A stretch of DNA of 40,049 bases from Leptolyngbya cf. ectocarpi LEGE 11479. GTDB lineage: Bacteria > Cyanobacteriota > Cyanobacteriia > Phormidesmidales > Phormidesmidaceae. The DNA lies in NCBI RefSeq assembly GCF_015207065.1, contig NZ_JADEXP010000014.1, forward strand, positions 1 through 40,049, read 5' to 3'. The notes under the pieces are model-generated. The model saw nothing but the letters and a program-made list of their open reading frames with translations. It searched no databases and had not been told where the DNA came from. Of the stretch, positions 1-9,195 are shown piece after piece (positions within the stretch are counted from its first letter, which is position 1; each line of letters starts with the position of its first letter). The position numbers and the translations under genes were made by a program.

Positions 1-802
1 CTGATAAATAGCTCACACTACCATTAACAACTGTGATGCCTTGACGGGCTGACCAGGGAAACGCATGGTGGAAATTATGCCATCCTTCCCCCAGGGTGAG
101 GATAGATACTAGCCAATTGTTCTTGCTAACATCATTAGTTGCGAACGGCGTTGAACCAAACTTATGACACACAGAATTAACCAGGGCTACACAATGAAAT
201 AGCAAGACTGTGCTGACAAAGAATGCTGCTAAATATTCCAGTCCCCCAACCAGGTAAGAAATCCAACCCAAAACAAATAGTGGCAGGAAGTGTAATCGAT
301 CTAGCGTTCTCAATGTAACGTCCTGCTCAATATCGAGAGGAAGACGAGAGGGGAGAAAATTTTTGGAAAGTAGCCATCTATATTGGGTCCACCAGAAACC
401 ATTCGCTGATGAGTGGGGGTCGCCAGCTGTGTCAGTAAACCGATGATGGTCTTCGTGATGTCCCTTCCACCAACTAGGCCCCATTTGCCCAGCAGAACAG
501 GCAATAAAACTGCCTATCCACTTGACTAAAGCTGGACTTCTGTAGGCTTTATGGGTCAAAAGACGGTGGTAGATAGCTGTGATTGCTAGCATTCTGAGCC
601 AGTAGAGGAATCCTATCCATATCCATGCTCCCATCGATAACCCTGTAAACATCGATAAAATCAGACCAATGTGGCAAATAACGATTGAAAACGGTCCTAC
701 CCAGTAGGCTACTAAGGTTAACTTTGTGTAATCCTGTTTTCTTAAATCGTCTGAACCTGCTTGCAAAGATAGGTTGCTGTCATGGGAGAGCTGTTTCAGC
801 AA
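1..802 (-). CDS. Fatty acid (acyl-CoA/acyl-lipid delta-9 type) desaturase, 3' end beyond window
   Basis: Membrane di-iron desaturase that would introduce a cis double bond into acyl chains. An open frame of 267 codons reaches the window edge without a stop, so the C-terminus is missing. The three histidine boxes of the family are all visible: HRLLTH at about residues 79-84, HHEDHH at 115-120 and HNFHH at 242-246. Hydrophobic segments lie between boxes at about 32-75 and 172-208. No ATG is available upstream of box 1 except deep inside the first membrane segment. The proposed start is TTG at 802, preceded by AAGGA at a good spacing and by an in-frame TAA further upstream. Family assignment is firm; regiospecificity (DesC-like delta-9) is inferred from the overall pattern. 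The start overlaps the start of a weak plus-strand ORF at 782. Confidence 0.9.
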   Translation of the reverse strand, partial: MLKQLSHDSNLSLQAGSDDLRKQDYTKLTLVAYWVGPFSIVICHIGLILSMFTGLSMGAWIWIGFLYWLRMLAITAIYHRLLTHKAYRSPALVKWIGSFIACSAGQMGPSWWKGHHEDHHRFTDTAGDPHSSANGFWWTQYRWLLSKNFLPSRLPLDIEQDVTLRTLDRLHFLPLFVLGWISYLVGGLEYLAAFFVSTVLLFHCVALVNSVCHKFGSTPFATNDVSKNNWLVSILTLGEGWHNFHHAFPWSARQGITVVNGSVSYLS

Positions 803-1069
803 AATTGTTTTTCCTTAAAGCAGGTGGCTGCTATTCTAAATTGCTTGTTTGACCATACAGTCAATTTCAATGAATGGATGAATATTCAGCCTTTAGGAAT
901 AGAACTACTCTATGTCAAATCTTATCGAGAGCATCAGGGCTGCAGCTCTTCCATGAGACTGATCAACTATGGACAGGTGGCTCTGGGTGTGCTGAGCCTG
1001 CATACCCATGACAGTCTCAATATGTTTGACTACCTGTATCGAAGTCCGGCTAAATTGGAGTACATTTAA
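782..1069 (+). CDS. Small ORF of unknown function upstream of cupin gene (doubtful)
   Basis: A 95-codon open frame that I do not recognise. No signal peptide, membrane segment or known motif is visible. If real, it probably starts at the internal ATG at 878 (64 residues, beginning MNIQPLGIEL), because the upstream start at 782 lies inside the divergent desaturase start region. Its stop lies just before the probable true start of the cupin gene (TTG at 1086 or 1104), so the two could be co-transcribed. It could equally be a decayed fragment or a chance ORF. Confidence 0.25.
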   Translation: MGELFQQNCFSLKQVAAILNCLFDHTVNFNEWMNIQPLGIELLYVKSYREHQGCSSSMRLINYGQVALGVLSLHTHDSLNMFDYLYRSPAKLEYI

Positions 1070-1460
1070 TCTCTTATTCTTAGCATTGAAATCTGATACG
1101 ACATTGAGCTTTAACCCTGTGATTTTAAGCGATCTATTTCTCCTAGGCCAGCATCCAGAACGTCTATCTTGGCAACCCTTTCGCCCAGGTGTGGAGATTC
1201 ATCGTCTCTATGGCGACGCTCAACAGGGACCGTCGGCAGCGTTACTAAAGTATGAGCCGGGCGCTAAAGTTCCAGCCCATAGTCATACAGGTTATGAGCA
1301 CATTATTGTGTTGTCAGGTTCCCAACGCGATTATCAGGGTAATCACACCGCAGGTACCCTGGTGATTAATCCACCAGATTCAAGTCACGACGTGGCCAGT
1401 GACGAAGGGTGTATTGTGCTGATTATTTGGGAAAAACCCGTTGTGCTTAAAAAAGTTTAG
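1008..1460 (+). CDS. ChrR-like cupin domain protein
   Basis: Small cytoplasmic single-domain cupin resembling the C-terminal domain of ChrR-type anti-sigma factors; the ligand or partner is unknown. The cupin core spans about residues 45-145, with the likely metal ligands in AHSHTGYEH followed by the second motif NPPDSSHDV and the strand IVLIIWEKP. Recognisable homology starts only near residue 33 (SFNPVILSDLF). The ATG at 1008 is therefore probably too early; TTG at 1104 would give a 118-residue protein of typical family length, with TTG at 1086 as another option. No zinc-binding anti-sigma N-terminal domain is present, so a regulatory role is not implied. Confidence 0.8.
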   Translation: MTVSICLTTCIEVRLNWSTFNLLFLALKSDTTLSFNPVILSDLFLLGQHPERLSWQPFRPGVEIHRLYGDAQQGPSAALLKYEPGAKVPAHSHTGYEHIIVLSGSQRDYQGNHTAGTLVINPPDSSHDVASDEGCIVLIIWEKPVVLKKV

Positions 1461-1618
1461 AACTCTCTTCTACAAATCAGTTTTTTCTAAGCTAATGCTT
1501 ATTTATTGAGACGTCTTACTCAGGAAAGGCTCAGTGTAGCCCTGTTAACTAAGCACTGTAGAACAGATGAGTTTTACCTTCTAATTGTCTTCTACAGAAC
1601 TACTCCTAAACAACCAAC

Positions 1619-2212
1619 ATGAAGCTTACATACGTTGCAGCCCTAGCCATTTCATCACTGCTCACAGTGGGTTCTGCCGTCGTTACGAGTGCGGTACAGC
1701 CTGCTTATGCCAATCCCTGTGCGGCGGCGACAGTTGATCCTTGCGCGGCGGCTGACCCTTGTGCAGCTAATCCTTGTGCGGCTGACCCCTGTGCGGCAGC
1801 AGCAGCTGATCCTTGCGCGGCTGACCCCTGTGCGGCTGACCCCTGTGCAGCAGCAGTTAATCCCTGTGCAGCGGCTGATCCCTGTGCGGCAGCGGCTGAT
1901 ACTAGCAGCTTTGTGACAGTCTCTAGTAACACAGCTGGTGGCGCTACTATCGTTGAAGAAAATGGTAAGCGTTATCTTGAATTTGATCAGTCCTTTAGCA
2001 CCGAAGATGGTCCTGATCTATTTGTATTGCTACATAAAGAAGCGACTCCTAAAAGCTACAGTTCTGAACAATATGTAAATCTGGGCGACCTGCAATCAAT
2101 TGAGGGTAGCCAGCGTTATGAAATTCCTGCAGATATCTCCGTTGATGATTTTCAGTCTGCTGTTATTTGGTGTCGTCAGTTTAATGTCACCTTTGGCTTT
2201 GCGGCAATTTAG
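1619..2212 (+). CDS. Secreted DM13-domain protein with Cys-rich PCAA repeats
   Basis: The N-terminus is a clear signal peptide (hydrophobic stretch to about residue 25, probable cleavage after PAYA at 31). Residues 32-93 are a low-complexity tract with ten PCAA units, each preceded by N or D, giving ten regularly spaced cysteines. The C-terminal part (about 97-197) matches the DM13 domain, with LEFDQSFSTEDGPDLFVLL and the closing WCRQFNVTFGFA. DM13 domains are proposed to have a redox or electron-transfer role; the cysteine tract could bind metal or form disulfides, which is inference. The gene stands alone, with about 160 bp upstream and no obvious ribosome binding site. ORFs in the other frames of the repeat are artefacts. 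Confidence 0.85.
   Translation: MKLTYVAALAISSLLTVGSAVVTSAVQPAYANPCAAATVDPCAAADPCAANPCAADPCAAAAADPCAADPCAADPCAAAVNPCAAADPCAAAADTSSFVTVSSNTAGGATIVEENGKRYLEFDQSFSTEDGPDLFVLLHKEATPKSYSSEQYVNLGDLQSIEGSQRYEIPADISVDDFQSAVIWCRQFNVTFGFAAI
1712..1897 (+). repeat. In-gene tandem repeat encoding (N/D)PCAA units
   Basis: Ten imperfect 15-24 nt units encoding NPCAA or DPCAA with variable extra alanines. Codon usage varies between units (tgtgcggcg, tgcgcggcg, tgtgcagca), so the protein repeat is kept while the DNA has drifted. Tracts of this kind are prone to unit gain or loss between strains. Confidence 0.9.
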
Positions 2213-2282
2213 GACCTGGCCTAAAGCGTACGCTTCGGCCTGTTACCTACAATCAGCAACGGTTCGACTTTAAACGCGGGAG

Positions 2283-3209
2283 ATGATGGGAAAATGCAGC
2301 AGATGTTTGTACTTTGCTCAACTCTCCTTGATGGCGACCCCCACATTACCCACGGCTGCTCAGCATTTGACCGAGGCCACATCGGTGGCTTTAGCCGAGC
2401 AAATTCAGTTTGCTGATATTTCCACACAGCTCACAGAGCAGCCCATTGCCACTAGCTATGTGTGTACTGGTGTGGGTAAACCGGTGCTGCTGCTCCCTGG
2501 ATTTGATAGCTCGATTTTTGAATTTCGGCGTTTGGTTCCCCAGCTGTCTCCCCACGCCCAAGTGTGGGCCATGGATTTGCTGGGGTTTGGCTTTACTGAC
2601 CGTACCTCTGGGGCTGCGATCGCACCTCCGACCATCAAGCAGCACCTTTACAACTTTTGGCAGCAGCAAATTGGCCAGCCAATGATCCTGGCTGGCGCAT
2701 CCATGGGTGGGGCTGCGGCCATTGATTTTGCCCTCGATTTTCCAGAGGCGGTGGAGAAACTGGTCCTGCTGGACAGTGCGGGTTTTGCCGCAGGACCGGC
2801 CATGGGGAAGCTGATGGTGCCACCGTTGGACAGCTGGGCGACGGCATTTTTAAAAAATCCAGGGGTGAGGCGACGCATTAGCCAGCAGGCCTATTGCGAT
2901 CGCACTCTGGTCACCCCAGATGCCGAACTCTGTGCCGCCCTCCACCTGCAGATGCCCCAGTGGAAAGAAGCGCTGATCGCCTTTACCAAAAGCGGCGGCT
3001 ATAATTTCTTGAGCAACCACATTCAAAAACTAGACATCCCTACCCTGATCATTTGGGGAGAGCAAGATAAAATTCTAGGCACCAAAGATGCCCACCGGTT
3101 TGAGCAAACCCTGCCAAATAACCAGCTGGCATGGGTTTCTGAATGCGGCCATGTCCCCCATCTGGAAAAACCCAGGAACACTGCCGCCGCAATCGTGTCT
3201 TTTGTGTAA
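2283..3209 (+). CDS. Alpha/beta hydrolase fold protein
   Basis: Soluble alpha/beta hydrolase of unknown substrate. Visible features are the oxyanion-side motif LLLPGFDSS at about 69-77, the nucleophile elbow GASMGG with Ser140, the acid Asp262 in WGEQDK, and His290 in ECGHVPHLEKP. The triad is therefore complete. The listed start is at 2283. ATG at 2331 (residue 17, MATPTLPTAAQ) is a plausible alternative, because the first 16 residues look unlike the family. It is the first gene of a compact run: 12 bp separate it from the YdcF gene and another 33 bp from the glycosyltransferase gene, so co-transcription is likely. An envelope or lipid-related role is suggested only by those neighbours. Confidence 0.85.
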   Translation: MMGKCSRCLYFAQLSLMATPTLPTAAQHLTEATSVALAEQIQFADISTQLTEQPIATSYVCTGVGKPVLLLPGFDSSIFEFRRLVPQLSPHAQVWAMDLLGFGFTDRTSGAAIAPPTIKQHLYNFWQQQIGQPMILAGASMGGAAAIDFALDFPEAVEKLVLLDSAGFAAGPAMGKLMVPPLDSWATAFLKNPGVRRRISQQAYCDRTLVTPDAELCAALHLQMPQWKEALIAFTKSGGYNFLSNHIQKLDIPTLIIWGEQDKILGTKDAHRFEQTLPNNQLAWVSECGHVPHLEKPRNTAAAIVSFV

Positions 3210-3221
3210 GCGCTTGTAACC

Positions 3222-4043
3222 GTGGATAGCCGCTGTGCATGTTCTCATATGGACCTTGAGACGATTCTAAATGTCTGCCAAACGGACATCAGTATCAACC
3301 ACTGGACTCAATTTACCTACTCAGTATTTTACTGGCTGATGAAGTCTCCCACGGCCAGCCTAATGCTGGGAGGGGTGTATGTGCTGGGCTTTTTGATTCT
3401 TAGTGGTCTCTTGATGCGGGGGTTTATTCTGCTGGGTCGGGGCCGCTCCATCAAACGGTTATGGCTGTGGGGGTTTCCGGTAGCCCTTTTTTTGGGCCTT
3501 TCCCCGCTGCTGATTGGGGAGCCGCTGCTGACAACGTTTTTACCTGCTTACAATGGGCAAGCGGCTGACGCGGTGGTTGTTCTGGGCCGGGGACAGTGGT
3601 TTAACTCTGACCGAGTCATGAAAGCAGCGGAACTAGTCCTGCAGGATGCTGCTCCCCAGGTATTTGTCAGCGGTCGTGACGATGCCCCCATCATGGCCAC
3701 CATGCTTACCCGAGTCGGTGTCGACCCTAGCAAAATATCTGGGGAAAACTGCTCCAATACCACCGAAGAAAATGCCCAGTATACGGCCCAGCAGCTGCTA
3801 CCGTCTGGGGTGCGCTCCATCATTTTGGTCAGTGATCCGCCCCATTTGCTGCGATCGCAGCTGGTGTTTAGCAGCTTGGGCTTCCGGGTACTGCCCTATC
3901 CCAGTCCACTGCCCCTCGAATTAAACCAACGCTATCGGCGACTGCTGGCCTTGAGAGAATCCATGGGCTTTGTCACCTATGGCCTGATGGGCCGCTACTG
4001 GCCCCGGCCCATTGACACCGTGAGCACGACCGCCGCGCAGTAA
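3222..4043 (+). CDS. YdcF/ElyC-family (DUF218) membrane protein
   Basis: Envelope-associated protein of the DUF218 superfamily, which includes ElyC and SanA, linked to peptidoglycan or envelope-carrier metabolism in enterobacteria. Two hydrophobic segments (about 40-68 and 82-102) are followed by the DUF218 domain from about 113 (ADAVVVLGRGQ) through VFVSGRDD, GENCSNTTEENA and ILVSDPPHLLRS to about 240. The acidic and Ser/Thr cluster in NTTEENA is typical of the family. The start could be the ATG at 3249 (MDLETILNV). Second gene of the 2283-5753 run; the next gene is a lipid-carrier-type glycosyltransferase, consistent with shared envelope glycan work (inference). Confidence 0.85.
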   Translation: MDSRCACSHMDLETILNVCQTDISINHWTQFTYSVFYWLMKSPTASLMLGGVYVLGFLILSGLLMRGFILLGRGRSIKRLWLWGFPVALFLGLSPLLIGEPLLTTFLPAYNGQAADAVVVLGRGQWFNSDRVMKAAELVLQDAAPQVFVSGRDDAPIMATMLTRVGVDPSKISGENCSNTTEENAQYTAQQLLPSGVRSIILVSDPPHLLRSQLVFSSLGFRVLPYPSPLPLELNQRYRRLLALRESMGFVTYGLMGRYWPRPIDTVSTTAAQ

Positions 4044-4076
4044 ACTAGGGCGGCAGTTGTTTGGGCTGAAATTGTT

Positions 4077-5753
4077 ATGGCTCCATCATCCTCGTCCGCC
4101 CGCTGGGGTGCGATCGCCGTTGTTGTCGTTGCCCTAGCGATCGCCTTTTTCTGGCAGCTGGGCGGCATCGGTCTGGTGGATGAAACCGAGCCCCTGTTTG
4201 CCGAAGCCGCTCGCCAGATGTATGCCACAGGCGACTGGATTACTCCCTATTTCAATGGCGAAACCCGATTTGATAAACCGCCCCTGGTCTACTGGGGTAT
4301 GTCCCTGTGTTTCCATATTTTTGGCGTGGGTGAATGGGGGGTACGGCTGCCATCTGCGATCGCAGCCGCCGGTCTAGCCGGCTTTAGTTTTTATACCCTA
4401 GAGCGATTTGGCTATTCCCATGGGGCGGCCCAGGCTGCCGATAGTCCCGACAAAAGGCATACCCTAGCGGCGGTTATTGGTGCCGTGGCCATAGCCCTCC
4501 ATCCCCAAACCCTTGTATGGGCTCGTACCGGCGTATCGGACATGCTGCTGTCAGGCTGTATGGGAGCAGCGCTGCTGTGTTTCTTCTGGGGCTATGCCCA
4601 GGGAGGCATAGCCCGCTGGTACTACGGCTTTTACACCTTTATTGCCCTGGCCGTATTAGACAAAGGCCCAGTGGGTGTCGTCATTCCAGGTCTAGTCGTA
4701 TTTGGGTTTGCCGCCTATACAGGCCAGATCCGTACCCTGCTCAAGGAAATTAAACTGCTAAAAGGCAGCCTGCTAGTGCTGCTCCTGACAGTGCCCTGGT
4801 TTATCGCGGTTATCGCCATTCACGGTCAAACCTACATCGACAGCTTTTTTGGCTATCATAACTACGAACGCTTTACCGATGTGGTCAATGGCCATGCCGC
4901 TCCCTGGTACTTTTACTTTGCTGTCGTGGCGGTGGGTTTTTTACCCTGGTCGCCGGGGTTGCCCTTTGCCATGGCTCGGCTACGCCCCTGGTCTATCGGC
5001 TACTGGCGACGGCAGCCCAGGGAAAAACAGTTAGGGCTGTTTGCTCTAATTTGGTTCCTGGCTATCTTTTGCTTTTTTACAGCCGCTGTCACCAAACTAC
5101 CTAGCTATGTTTTACCGTTAATGCCCGCAGCGGCAATCATGGTCGGGCTAATGTGGACCGGACCCAGGCAGCGCGGCACCTGGATTAGTGCGGTGCTGAG
5201 TATTGTCTTTTTTGTACTGCTGGCCGTAGCCTCTTACCTCACCCCCAACTGGCTCGGTGGCGATCCGGTCATGCCCGACTTTCCAGTCCGGGTAAGGGCA
5301 TCCCAGGCCATGGTATATGGCTCCCTGGTGTGGTGTTTGGCCACCCTGGCGAGTCTAGGTCTGCTGCTAAGGCGACAAGTCCGCTGGGTGTGGGCCGTGA
5401 GCGCTGGGGCCTTTGCCCTGTTTACACTGGTATCAATTCTGCCGGTGGCGGCTATTGCCGACGCTCAGCGGCAGCTGCCCCTGCGACAGCTCGCTGAGAC
5501 TATCCAGACAGAGCAGCAGCCCGATGAAACCTTGGCCATGGTGGGTTTTATGAAACCCAGTTTAGTGTTTTACACCCGGCGACCGGTGCTCTATGTGTAT
5601 AACCCTGATTCGGAACAGCTGCAGGCCACGGGGCAGGCCTTAGTTGTGGGTCATCCAGACGAGATCGCCACCGCCATCAGTGTGAGCCAGTCGGGCGAGA
5701 TTTTACAAACACAAGAAACCTACCAGCTAGCCCGCTTAGTATTCGCCCCCTAG
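4077..5753 (+). CDS. ArnT/PMT-type membrane glycosyltransferase (GT39/GT83 clan)
   Basis: Polytopic GT-C glycosyltransferase that would use a polyprenyl-phosphate sugar donor on the outer face of the plasma membrane. About 11-13 hydrophobic segments are visible. The first periplasmic loop carries the family signature DETEPLFAEAARQM (about 37-50), with the acidic pair expected to be catalytic, followed by FNGETRFDKPPLVYWG. At 558 residues it has the usual length. It ends the three-gene run after the hydrolase and YdcF genes. The acceptor cannot be predicted; lipid A aminoarabinose is unlikely from this sequence alone. Confidence 0.88.
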   Translation: MAPSSSSARWGAIAVVVVALAIAFFWQLGGIGLVDETEPLFAEAARQMYATGDWITPYFNGETRFDKPPLVYWGMSLCFHIFGVGEWGVRLPSAIAAAGLAGFSFYTLERFGYSHGAAQAADSPDKRHTLAAVIGAVAIALHPQTLVWARTGVSDMLLSGCMGAALLCFFWGYAQGGIARWYYGFYTFIALAVLDKGPVGVVIPGLVVFGFAAYTGQIRTLLKEIKLLKGSLLVLLLTVPWFIAVIAIHGQTYIDSFFGYHNYERFTDVVNGHAAPWYFYFAVVAVGFLPWSPGLPFAMARLRPWSIGYWRRQPREKQLGLFALIWFLAIFCFFTAAVTKLPSYVLPLMPAAAIMVGLMWTGPRQRGTWISAVLSIVFFVLLAVASYLTPNWLGGDPVMPDFPVRVRASQAMVYGSLVWCLATLASLGLLLRRQVRWVWAVSAGAFALFTLVSILPVAAIADAQRQLPLRQLAETIQTEQQPDETLAMVGFMKPSLVFYTRRPVLYVYNPDSEQLQATGQALVVGHPDEIATAISVSQSGEILQTQETYQLARLVFAP

Positions 5754-6081
5754 GGGTCTGTCAACGCTCTAGCTAAACAGAAGCCCAATAGATCTAGATC
5801 GGTTATCACGACGCCAGCCAACGCCATTGGCTGAGCTAAGTTGATACCATGGTTCTATCTACAGCCAGGTTTTATTAATCACATTTCCTCAGCGCTTAGG
5901 CAGCTATGTGCTAAGAAATCAGGGAATGTGAATAATTTTGAAGTAAACTATCTAATGCCTGTGGCCACGATTAGTTTGTCCCCGCTTGGCCGAGTCTGCT
6001 TTAGCTCTGAATGGTCCTGAAACGGTCCGATAAGGTGGTCAAAAACTGTTTGGAGACGTAGTTAAACCCTAGAAAATACCC
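5754..6081. other. Intergenic region upstream of EF-G gene
   Basis: 328 bp without a credible ORF. It must hold the fusA-like promoter and 5' UTR. I see no clear Shine-Dalgarno sequence before the ATG at 6082 and no structured RNA element that I recognise. Confidence 0.6.
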
Positions 6082-8169
6082 ATGAAAGATCTCAGTCGTT
6101 ATAGAAATATTGGCATTTTTGCCCACGTAGACGCAGGTAAGACCACCACCACCGAGCGCATCTTGAAGTTGACCGGTAAGGTACACAAGATTGGTGAGGT
6201 GCATGATGGTGCAGCCACCACCGACTTTATGGACCAGGAAAAAGAGCGCGGCATCACCATTCAGTCTGCGGCCACATCTTGCTTCTGGAATGAGCATCAG
6301 CTCAATATTATTGACACCCCGGGTCACGTTGATTTCACCATTGAGGTCTATCGTTCGCTCAAAGTGCTAGACGGCGGTGTTGGCGTATTTTGCGGTTCCG
6401 GCGGTGTAGAACCTCAGTCTGAAACCAACTGGCGCTATGCCAACGATTCCGAAGTCGCCCGCATTATCTATGTCAATAAGTTAGATCGGACCGGTGCAGA
6501 CTTCTACCGCGTGGTTAAGCAAGTCAAGGATATCCTGGCGGCAGAACCCCTGGTGATGGTACTGCCCATTGGGATTGAGAACGACTTTGTGGGCGTGGTT
6601 GACCTGCTGACTGAGAAGGCCTGGATCTGGGACGACTCGGGTGAGCCGATGAACTACGAAATCAAAGATGTCCCCGAGGATATGGTTGATGATGTGGCTG
6701 AATGGCGCGAGAAGCTGATTGAGCTGGCCGTTGAGCAAGATGACACCATCATGGAGAAATACCTCGAAGGAGAAGAGGTCACCATTGATGAGCTGAAAAC
6801 CTGCATCCGTAAGGGTACTCGCGATCTAGCCTTCTTCCCCACCTACTGCGGTTCTTCCTTTAAGAATAAGGGTGTACAGCTGGTACTAGATGCCGTTGTG
6901 GACTACCTGCCTAGCCCCACTGAGGTGAAGCCCCAGCCTGAGGTAGATATTGAAGGTAATGAAACTGGCGGTATGGCCAAGGTTGATCCTGACTATCCTC
7001 TGCGCGCCCTGGCGTTCAAGATTATGGATGACCGCTTTGGTGCCCTCACCTTTACCCGAGTGTACTCCGGTACCCTCAAGAAAGGTGACACCATCCTCAA
7101 CACCGCCACCGGTAAGACCGAGCGGGTCAGCCGCATTGTGGAAATGCACGCTGATGACCGTCAGGAAATGGACAGCGCCCAGGCTGGCGATATTGTCGCT
7201 CTGCTGGGAATGAAAACCGTCCAGACGGGTCACACCCTTTGCGACCCTAAAAAGCCAGCTACGCTGGAGCCGATGGTCTTCCCCGATCCGGTGATTTCCA
7301 TTGCGGTTGAAGCGAAAGATAAGGGCGGCTCTGAGAAGATGGGTATTGCCCTGGGCAAGATGGTCCAGGAGGATCCCTCCTTCCAGGTGGAAACTGACCA
7401 GGAGAGCGGCGAAGTTATTCTTAAGGGAATGGGCGAACTGCACCTGGATATTAAGGTAGACATTCTGAAGCGCACCCACGGCATTGAAGTGGAAGTGGGC
7501 AAGCCTCAGGTGGCCTATCGTGAGTCTATTACCAAGGTGCTCAACGATAGCTACACCCACAAGAAGCAGTCCGGTGGTTCGGGTCAGTTTGGTAAGATTG
7601 AGTACACAATTGAGCCCAATGAAACCGGTGAAGGCTTTGCCTTTGAGTCCAAGGTGACCGGTGGTAACGTACCCCGTGAGTTTTGGCCTGCGGTGGAGAA
7701 GGGTTTTGCCGCCTGTATGGAAAAAGGCATGCTGGCTGGATTCCCAGTGGTGGACTTTAAGGTGACCCTAACCGACGGTGGCTTCCACCCGGTTGACTCC
7801 AGTGCGATCGCGTTTGAAATTGCCGCGAAGGCCGGCTACCGTCAGTCTTTTGGCAAAGCTGGTCCCCAGATTCTAGAACCGATCATGGCTGTAGACGCCT
7901 TTGCCCCTGAGGACTACGTTGGTGATGTTATTGGTGATCTCAACCGTCGTCGCGGTATGATCAAGTCCCAGGAGCCTGGTCCCACAGGTGTGCGCATCAA
8001 AGCCGATGTACCCTTGAGTGAAATGTTTGGCTACATTGGGGATCTGCGTACCATGACCTCAGGTCGCGGCCAGTTCTCCATGACCTTTGATCACTATGCT
8101 CCTTGCCCCAAAAATGTGGCTGAAGAAGTGATCAAGGAAGCTAAGGAGCGTCAGGGTGTAGCTGTCTAG
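6082..8169 (+). CDS. fusA: Elongation factor G (stand-alone paralogue)
   Basis: Ribosomal translocase GTPase of 695 residues, full length. G-domain motifs are the P-loop AHVDAGKT at 14-21, DTPGH at 78-82 and NKLD at 132-135, followed by domains II-V with the C-terminal [13 protein letters not shown] segment. It is not next to rpsL, rpsG or tuf, so it is not in the str operon. Together with its sequence (start [11 protein letters not shown], and [15 protein letters not shown] in the G domain), this suggests the second EF-G type found in cyanobacteria rather than the str-operon copy. Codon use is strongly biased, as in highly expressed genes. It ends in a strong intrinsic terminator at 8216-8247. 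Confidence 0.93.
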   Translation: MKDLSRYRNIGIFAHVDAGKTTTTERILKLTGKVHKIGEVHDGAATTDFMDQEKERGITIQSAATSCFWNEHQLNIIDTPGHVDFTIEVYRSLKVLDGGVGVFCGSGGVEPQSETNWRYANDSEVARIIYVNKLDRTGADFYRVVKQVKDILAAEPLVMVLPIGIENDFVGVVDLLTEKAWIWDDSGEPMNYEIKDVPEDMVDDVAEWREKLIELAVEQDDTIMEKYLEGEEVTIDELKTCIRKGTRDLAFFPTYCGSSFKNKGVQLVLDAVVDYLPSPTEVKPQPEVDIEGNETGGMAKVDPDYPLRALAFKIMDDRFGALTFTRVYSGTLKKGDTILNTATGKTERVSRIVEMHADDRQEMDSAQAGDIVALLGMKTVQTGHTLCDPKKPATLEPMVFPDPVISIAVEAKDKGGSEKMGIALGKMVQEDPSFQVETDQESGEVILKGMGELHLDIKVDILKRTHGIEVEVGKPQVAYRESITKVLNDSYTHKKQSGGSGQFGKIEYTIEPNETGEGFAFESKVTGGNVPREFWPAVEKGFAACMEKGMLAGFPVVDFKVTLTDGGFHPVDSSAIAFEIAAKAGYRQSFGKAGPQILEPIMAVDAFAPEDYVGDVIGDLNRRRGMIKSQEPGPTGVRIKADVPLSEMFGYIGDLRTMTSGRGQFSMTFDHYAPCPKNVAEEVIKEAKERQGVAV

Positions 8170-8215
8170 CAAACTGTCTAGACTCACAAACCTCTCTTGT
8201 TAGAACAATGAATGT

Positions 8216-8247
8216 AGCCCCCGATGAACTCATCGGGGGCTTTTTTT
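8216..8247 (+). terminator. Rho-independent terminator of the EF-G gene
   Basis: An 11-bp stem, agcccccgatg (8216-8226) pairing with catcgggggct (8231-8241), closes a 4-nt loop and runs into seven T residues. It separates the converging EF-G and larE genes. The T run favours the plus-strand transcript. Confidence 0.95.
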
Positions 8248-8251
8248 AATC

Positions 8252-9067
8252 CTAAACTTCAGTTTTTGCTAAAACGCGGTTTAGCTTACCGCTTTTATAT
8301 CCCTCCAAATCCAGGGTCACATAGGCAAACCCATAGTCTTGGAAAGCTGCCACCAGCACCTCAAGATCCACCGTCATCACAAACTCCTTAATCTCACTGG
8401 CGGGCAGTTCAATCCGGGCCGTCTCCCCATCGGAGCGCACCCGCAGATTGCGCACCCCCAGCTGACGCAGATAGCGCTCACACTGCCCCACCCGGTGTAG
8501 CTTCTCTGTTGTAATCAGCTCACCATAGGGAAAACGTGAACTAAGACAAGGCTGGGATGGCTTGTCCCACCAGGGCAATCCTAAATACTTAGACAGTTCC
8601 CGCACTTCCAGTTTGCTCAGGCCCACTTCCGCCAGGGGAGAGCGCACCCCTCGTTCTTTTGCCGCCTGGATACCGGGGCGATAATCCTGGAGGTCATCAG
8701 CATTCAGACCGTCAACCACATAGGGATAGCCCTCGGCGGTCGCCAGCGGCTTCAGGGTATCGTGCAGCTCGCTTTTGCAAAAATAGCAGCGATTAGTGGG
8801 GTTGCTCGTGTAGTTAGGATTGTCCATTTCGTGGGTATGGACAATGCGATGGGAGAGGCCCATAAACTCAGCCTGACGTTTGGCCGCATCCAGGTCCTCT
8901 AGCATCAGCGAGGGCGACTCTGCCGTAACCGCTAAAGCCCGGTCGCCTAAAACATCGTAGGCAATTTTAGCCACAAGGGTGCTGTCAATGCCGCCAGAAT
9001 AAGCAATCAGGGCTCGATCCATCGCGTGGAAAATCAACTGAAGCTGCTGCAGTTTTTGGGTGATCAT
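8252..9067 (-). CDS. larE: ATP-dependent sulfur transferase LarE
   Basis: PP-loop enzyme that makes the thio groups of the nickel-pincer nucleotide cofactor of LarA-type racemases. The PP-loop SGGIDS is at 24-29. Three conserved cysteines are present: Cys94 and Cys97 in CYFC, and Cys174 in QPCLSSRFPYG. Cys174 matches the sacrificial cysteine of single-Cys LarE enzymes, while the three-Cys set fits the iron-sulfur-cluster type that avoids self-sacrifice (known for the family; inferred here). Length of 271 is typical. No larB or larC is in the window, so the cofactor pathway would be completed elsewhere. Confidence 0.92.
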   Translation of the reverse strand: MITQKLQQLQLIFHAMDRALIAYSGGIDSTLVAKIAYDVLGDRALAVTAESPSLMLEDLDAAKRQAEFMGLSHRIVHTHEMDNPNYTSNPTNRCYFCKSELHDTLKPLATAEGYPYVVDGLNADDLQDYRPGIQAAKERGVRSPLAEVGLSKLEVRELSKYLGLPWWDKPSQPCLSSRFPYGELITTEKLHRVGQCERYLRQLGVRNLRVRSDGETARIELPASEIKEFVMTVDLEVLVAAFQDYGFAYVTLDLEGYKSGKLNRVLAKTEV

Positions 9068-9195
9068 AACGGTCTTTGAAATAGGGTGTGGGTCTTCAGC
9101 CGCAGTTAATAGCTATATTCAGCCTAACCAAAATTTCTCCAGTCCACGCTACTATTACCGTTACCCATCCCTAATGGAGACAACATTTAGGAAAC

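Noticed and set aside
1689-1932. Low-complexity ORFs on both strands across the PCAA repeat.
   Set aside because: They are other frames of the tandem repeat, not independent genes.
6886-7560. 224-codon minus-strand ORF inside the EF-G gene.
   Set aside because: Antisense shadow created by the strongly biased codon use of EF-G.
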